Assembly: GCA_030843315.1 (NCBI GenBank)
Contig: JAUUPT010000044.1
Location: 1 to 35,615 of the forward strand
Length of the DNA stretch: 35,615 bases
Reading direction: 5' to 3'
Source of the DNA: Bacteroidaceae bacterium
GTDB lineage: Bacteria > Bacteroidota > Bacteroidia > Bacteroidales > Bacteroidaceae
Both the position numbers and the translations under genes were made by a program. Under the pieces are notes generated by a model that searched no databases, was not told where the DNA came from, and saw only the letters and a program-made list of their open reading frames with translations. Of this stretch, positions 31,447 through 35,615 are shown one piece after another (position 1 is the stretch's first letter; each line of letters opens with the position of its first letter).

Positions 31447-32925
31447 TTAATTCTTTACTATATTCCATATTTGCTCCTTGCCCAGTATCTCTGCACAAGT
31501 GAAGAGCGTTGTCATTGTCACCCCATGCAGCCCATGCAACATAAGGTTCTGTCCCGTAAGGAACAAGTTGGGAATAGGAGTACGCGGTGAAAGCAGAGTC
31601 ATCACCGGGTCTTTGAAGTCCTTACGCAAACCATAGGCTGAGCCTTCGGGGGTGCAGGTGTAATCGCGGTAAGTGAGCGGAGTACTGGCATAGCGTCCGG
31701 TAATCATATCACTGAGGCCGGGGATAAACCGTTCCGCCAGTGCAATGCACTCATCGGCAATGCAGTCCTTCATGGCTTTGTACTCGTCGCCACGATGGCC
31801 TACGGCCGTATGTTTCCAGGCTGCACACTTGCTCCAAGGCATCGGAGTGAGCAAATCAATCTGCTGCACATACTCACTGTTCCCCTCCGGCACACGGCAA
31901 CTTATCAATATTCCCCCTACGGGACCGTCTGTCTGATAGAAAGTCCATACATTGGGCTCCCGGTAGAAATATTGGTTCCAATTGAAATATTTGAGAGTGT
32001 CCGGCTTGATGCAAAGTGATACGGTGAACATACCGAAGGTGTTCTCCATACGCTCTATGCGGTGGCGATAGATTTTCTTCATCCGGTCGCTCTGTTTCAC
32101 CAACCGGCAAGTGACGGCAGGATGAATATCGCTGATAAAGATATCACCTCCATAGCTTTCACCGTTTGAACAGACCGCATACGCAAGTTTCCCATCCTTC
32201 TCCACCAACTCCTGTACCTCGGCATTGCAGATAATCTCTCCGCCATGACTGCGGATATCGTCCGTCAATGAGTTTACTATCAATGAACCGTCACCTTTCA
32301 ACCGCCAACTGCTTTCAATGAAACTACTGTTGCCGTGGGCGAATGTGAACAGCGGGAGTGACTCTTGCCGCAACTCCATCTTCAGCGAGGTGCCACTGAG
32401 CACATTGATCAGCAAGGGATCACGGAACGTTTTCGTCAGATAGCCATAGGCGCTGGTTCCAATGAGTGCGGCAGATGGTATCCCCCGCCCTGCGGACGGG
32501 ATCCCCGGCGCATCCGGGCGCTCCTGCGCCACCCGCTTCAACAGCTCGGTGTAGCGGGTCAGTGCTTGGCGTTCGGCAGGGAAATCCGCAGCCAGCGTAT
32601 TCACAAACTCGTCATACCCCTGCGTGAAAGCAAAGGTACGATCACCGATAGTCACCCGGTCGAAGTCAGTATCGAGCCGTTGCCACGGAAGGCGAAGCAG
32701 TCCCAAGTACTCGAAAGCGGTATGCAGAGATTGTCCTTCATCAAGTCCTCCCACATAGTGGAGTCCCGTATCGAAAGCCAATCCACGGCGCTTATAGCTC
32801 TGGATGCACCCGCCGGTTTGCGCTCCCCTCTCCAGGAGAAGGACGCTCATGCCGGCACGGGAAAGGATATGTGCACATTCCAGTCCGCCGAGTCCGCTGC
32901 CTATGATGACTACCTCGTATTTCAT
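31447..32925 (-). CDS. CrtI/phytoene-desaturase-like FAD oxidoreductase
   Basis: 492 residues. The N-terminus is a Rossmann FAD site (VVIIGSGLGGLECAHILSRAG, Gly9, Gly11, Gly14, with Glu near residue 32). A substrate block (TGGCIQSYKRRGLAFDTGLHYVGG) typical of the phytoene desaturase and retinol saturase group follows. Near the end TPNLFLTGQNLMLHGLHGV gives the second FAD contact. The likely reaction is redox conversion of a conjugated polyene. The gene overlaps the MMPL gene (ATGA) and is followed by fabG after 14 bases. Related genes occur in flexirubin and polyene clusters of Bacteroidetes. The exact substrate is not known. Confidence 0.87.
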   Translation of the reverse strand: MKYEVVIIGSGLGGLECAHILSRAGMSVLLLERGAQTGGCIQSYKRRGLAFDTGLHYVGGLDEGQSLHTAFEYLGLLRLPWQRLDTDFDRVTIGDRTFAFTQGYDEFVNTLAADFPAERQALTRYTELLKRVAQERPDAPGIPSAGRGIPSAALIGTSAYGYLTKTFRDPLLINVLSGTSLKMELRQESLPLFTFAHGNSSFIESSWRLKGDGSLIVNSLTDDIRSHGGEIICNAEVQELVEKDGKLAYAVCSNGESYGGDIFISDIHPAVTCRLVKQSDRMKKIYRHRIERMENTFGMFTVSLCIKPDTLKYFNWNQYFYREPNVWTFYQTDGPVGGILISCRVPEGNSEYVQQIDLLTPMPWSKCAAWKHTAVGHRGDEYKAMKDCIADECIALAERFIPGLSDMITGRYASTPLTYRDYTCTPEGSAYGLRKDFKDPVMTLLSPRTPIPNLFLTGQNLMLHGLHGVTMTTLFTCAEILGKEQIWNIVKN

Positions 32926-35408
32926 TCTTTATTCTTATTAATCATTCTGAAAATGGCAGGCTGCACCACATAAGATATCACCACCGCAGCAATCATACCC
33001 ACAAGCGTGGAGAATCCCACGGACTTGATGGCAGGATGCTCGGCAAACAGCATGGAGCTCACGGTAACAATCAGAATCACCGCACTAAAGAATATGGCCG
33101 TCTTGTGGTATCCCAACAAGCGCTGATTCTTCCCGCCATCAATAAGTCCGCTCATGACGAAGATGCTGTAGTCCACACCTATACCGAAGATAAAGGTGGA
33201 GATAATGATATTGATAAGGTTGAACCGCACATCGAAAATCACCATCGAGCCCAACACTATCAGCCAACTTAGCAGAATAGGCATAAAACCAAGCAGCGTA
33301 TGCTTGATATTGAAATGGAAACTGAAGAACAAGACTATGAACACAAACAGCATCGAAACCCATTGCAGCACATTAAAGTCCTCATTCAGTTGAATCAGCG
33401 TATCGGTGGTGTAATAATAGGTGTCGAGCACAAGCAGACCTGGAGAAGATACCACAGCGTCGCAAATGCGGTGATAGTCGCTGTCCTTACTGCGTACGGA
33501 GTCGTTTGCACACCGGACGGAAGTAAAGCACAGATAGTCTCCATTATAGGATTGCTCCATCAACGTCGATTGATACCCTTTCGGAATAATACCTGCCTCG
33601 TAGAAGGCATCAGGTTTATAATCAGCTGTGGCATAGTCAAAGAAGGAATCGAACGCATCAGGACGGAGATTGGCTTGCGGAGCTGTCTTGTTGATAAGAC
33701 TACGTACCAATTGCAGACGTTCTTCTGTCCAAAAATTCTTCCAGGCATCGATGCGTTGTTGCTGTTCTTGCAGCGATACAAAGATTTGATTGGTATGCGT
33801 ATAGCTCTTCACCAGTCCGACTTTCTGCAGCGAATCCAGTTTGTGTTCCATCTCGTCGAAGTTCACAATGGCCTCTTCCATCGTTGCCCCCGAACTGGCG
33901 AAATACTTTTGCTTGTCGCCCGTATGAGTCTTGGCACGAAGTAAGTCCTCCGAATATGAAACGTTCCCGGCCTTATAGCCCAGATTGTGCATATCGGCAT
34001 CAAACCGGGTGCCTCCTACAATGTAGAACGCGATACATACCACTACGGCAGCAAGTATCACGAGCAGCAACGGCTTCTTGCGGTCGAACGGATAACTATT
34101 GATACGGTCTACGATGGCAAATGCGCGGCGGTTCACCTTATTCTTCTCCGGATTCAGGAATTGCGGCAGATAAATGAGGCTGAAAGCCGTAGTACCCACA
34201 ATGGCAAAAGCAGCAAACAGTCCAAAGTCTTGCAACAGTTCCGTCCGGATGAAGATAAGCCCCATAAAAGAACCGATAGTGGTAAGGCATCCCAGGCAGA
34301 CCGGCTTGACCTGGTCGCGCAACACTTGTTCCGGATCGCCGACATATTTATAGTGCGTCATGATGTGCAGCACATAACTGAATGCCACCCCCAGCACAAC
34401 CGCCCCGATACCAAGTGCCAGCAGCGAGAACTGCCCCTTAATAAAATACATGGCGGCAAGCCCGAAAAGCGTGCCGAACACTATCGGCAGCAGCAACAGC
34501 GGTATAGTGTCGTAATTGCGGAAGCAGATGAAGATAAAGAGCAGAACCAGTATCAACGAACCGGTAATAGTCCCTTTCAAATCGGACTTTATCCGCGATG
34601 AATTATAAAATCCACTTGCAGGAGTGCCGTGATAGCAGATTTTCACATCGGGAGCAGAAGCCGAGAACTGCTCTATCTGCTCATTCAGCACCTTGAATAA
34701 GGCCGAGCCTTGCCCCGTGTTGGTAGCCGAATACATGGGAGTGATAAATGCCACGCACACCGTGGAGTCGCGGACAAAGATGTGCCCGTCAATAATCTTA
34801 TAACTGCCGCCCCCACCATCCGTCAGAGGTTTCAACTGTTCCATCAGTACACTACGCAATCCCACAGGGTCCATCTGTATCAGTTCGGGGAACATACTTC
34901 CTACCGGACTCAGCAGATCATCATGATTAGCACGCATCTGCCGGCTCATGTGCTGATAGGTGAGCATCGTGTCCAGACGGCTATAGACGGCAGTGTCGAT
35001 ATAAGCCGGAAGGTGGGCACTCAGATAATCTATCACATCCAGCATCAGGTCATCGGGCAGTTTATAAAAAACATCCCCAATCATCTGCCGCGTCGAATCC
35101 ATGGCTGCATTCCGGCTTTCCAGCGAATCAATGAAAGCATCGCACGTTTCGGCAATATGCTCCACAGAAGCCCCGTCCTTACCCTCGAAGAGCAGGAAGG
35201 TTTTGTCCTTGATACGTAAGTTGGCAAAAGCCAGCTTAGTGGTTCCGTCTTCGTTTTTCGAAGAAGGCATCAGTTTGTTTATGTCCTCTTCCAGATATAT
35301 CTGCGAGGCAAAATATCCGAAAAAGACATATAGAGCAATCATCGACAGCCAAAAGACGGCACGGTGGTTGCGGAAATAACGGTAAATCTTAATACAGAAC
35401 TGTGTCAT
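32922..35408 (-). CDS. MMPL-family RND exporter
   Basis: 828 residues with about 12 membrane segments. TM1 is near 18-38, then a periplasmic domain of about 210 residues, then a first block of five (LILVLLFIFICF through FSLIYLPQFL). TM7 is near PLLLVILAAVVVCIAFYIVGG, then a second periplasmic domain of about 220 residues. The final block has FGIGVDYSIFVMSGL, the conserved GxxxDYS motif of MMPL proteins, whose Asp/Tyr pair serves proton coupling. MMPL exporters move lipids or lipid-linked pigments. The first block contains the parallel FSYVLHIMTHY. It overlaps genes on both sides by ATGA, so it is in the operon core. It probably exports the polyene lipid to the LolA-like carrier. Confidence 0.9.
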   Translation of the reverse strand: MTQFCIKIYRYFRNHRAVFWLSMIALYVFFGYFASQIYLEEDINKLMPSSKNEDGTTKLAFANLRIKDKTFLLFEGKDGASVEHIAETCDAFIDSLESRNAAMDSTRQMIGDVFYKLPDDLMLDVIDYLSAHLPAYIDTAVYSRLDTMLTYQHMSRQMRANHDDLLSPVGSMFPELIQMDPVGLRSVLMEQLKPLTDGGGGSYKIIDGHIFVRDSTVCVAFITPMYSATNTGQGSALFKVLNEQIEQFSASAPDVKICYHGTPASGFYNSSRIKSDLKGTITGSLILVLLFIFICFRNYDTIPLLLLPIVFGTLFGLAAMYFIKGQFSLLALGIGAVVLGVAFSYVLHIMTHYKYVGDPEQVLRDQVKPVCLGCLTTIGSFMGLIFIRTELLQDFGLFAAFAIVGTTAFSLIYLPQFLNPEKNKVNRRAFAIVDRINSYPFDRKKPLLLVILAAVVVCIAFYIVGGTRFDADMHNLGYKAGNVSYSEDLLRAKTHTGDKQKYFASSGATMEEAIVNFDEMEHKLDSLQKVGLVKSYTHTNQIFVSLQEQQQRIDAWKNFWTEERLQLVRSLINKTAPQANLRPDAFDSFFDYATADYKPDAFYEAGIIPKGYQSTLMEQSYNGDYLCFTSVRCANDSVRSKDSDYHRICDAVVSSPGLLVLDTYYYTTDTLIQLNEDFNVLQWVSMLFVFIVLFFSFHFNIKHTLLGFMPILLSWLIVLGSMVIFDVRFNLINIIISTFIFGIGVDYSIFVMSGLIDGGKNQRLLGYHKTAIFFSAVILIVTVSSMLFAEHPAIKSVGFSTLVGMIAAVVISYVVQPAIFRMINKNKE

Positions 35409-35615
35409 ACAATCATTTCTCCTTTATATTCCATATACGTCCTTTCGGCATCCGCTATCCGGGCTGTAACAATGAATCCTTTGTCGGTAGGCAAAAGGTT
35501 GAGAGTTACATTCACTTCGGGACAAAGGGCAGGTGAAGCTACGGCAGTCAGGCGGCATTGCTTGATGGTACCGATCAGCAACCTCTTGCCGGTCAGCAAC
35601 ATGGCACATTCCTTG
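35405..35615 (-). CDS. Hotdog-fold 3-hydroxyacyl-ACP dehydratase (FabZ/ApeI-like), N-terminus outside window
   Basis: The frame is open to the right edge, so about 70 C-terminal residues are seen. KECAMLLTGKRLLIGTIKQCRLTAV resembles the middle of hotdog dehydratases of polyene clusters, where KECAxxLTG and a following IKQCKF-type strand are common. The remainder (EVNVTLNLL, TARIADAERTYMEYKGEMIV) gives the last strands. The catalytic His and the acidic residue lie outside the window. Its stop overlaps the MMPL start (ATGA). It should dehydrate 3-hydroxyacyl-ACP after FabG. Confidence 0.7.
   Translation of the reverse strand, partial: KECAMLLTGKRLLIGTIKQCRLTAVASPALCPEVNVTLNLLPTDKGFIVTARIADAERTYMEYKGEMIV

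Overview
The window looks like a Bacteroides-type chromosome (order Bacteroidales). The support is the gene families (TraQ/DUF3872, an IntDOT-like integrase, FimB/Mfa2-type and fimbrillin-like lipoproteins, BspA-type leucine-rich repeats, GLUG repeats, DUF6261, DUF5686) and three promoters of the Bacteroides form (-33 TTG or TTTG, 20-21 bases, -7 TAnnTTTG). The species cannot be named from the sequence alone.

Region 1 (1 to about 8,600) is the terminal part of an integrative and conjugative element of the CTnDOT class. The transfer operon leaves the window at the left with a truncated traQ, an M23 peptidase and a small membrane PH-like protein, and ends in a terminator. A convergent, leftward set of seven small element genes (1742-5231), mostly of unknown function, follows. 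A second leftward operon (8403-5653) holds the tyrosine recombinase, an ORF6N protein, a RhuM-like protein and a lipoprotein, and ends in a strong terminator. Upstream of the integrase lies a nest of direct and inverted repeats (8461-8567), likely the integrase-binding attachment end. It sits next to the 3' end of a tRNA-Ser(GGA) gene, which has its own promoter and terminator.

Region 2 (9,049 to 24,897) is a surface-protein locus. It starts with a FimB/Mfa2-like anchor lipoprotein of ordinary base composition. Then come five very GC-rich genes for fimbrillin-like lipoproteins: one with two fimbrillin-like units, two with GLUG-repeat C-termini and two with BspA-type LRR C-termini. A DUF6261 gene lies among them. 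The genes are separated by A-rich leaders, REP-like palindromes and short tandem repeats. A strong terminator closes the block, and its tail carries the promoter of a membrane-spanning TPR-AraC regulator that probably controls the locus. The layout suggests a modular fimbria-like or adhesin system in which a common N-terminal assembly unit is joined to exchangeable tip modules.

Region 3 (24,917 to 27,025) is a two-component system (OmpR-type regulator and HAMP histidine kinase) with its own promoter.

Region 4 (27,055 to 35,615, minus strand) is a tightly packed operon: a hotdog dehydratase (cut by the window edge), an MMPL exporter, a CrtI-like FAD oxidoreductase, FabG, a LolA-like protein, a 4HBT thioesterase and a DUF5686 outer-membrane protein. 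Four of the six junctions overlap, or can overlap, by ATGA. The gene content fits an aryl-polyene or flexirubin-type pigment pathway whose synthases should lie just beyond the right edge.
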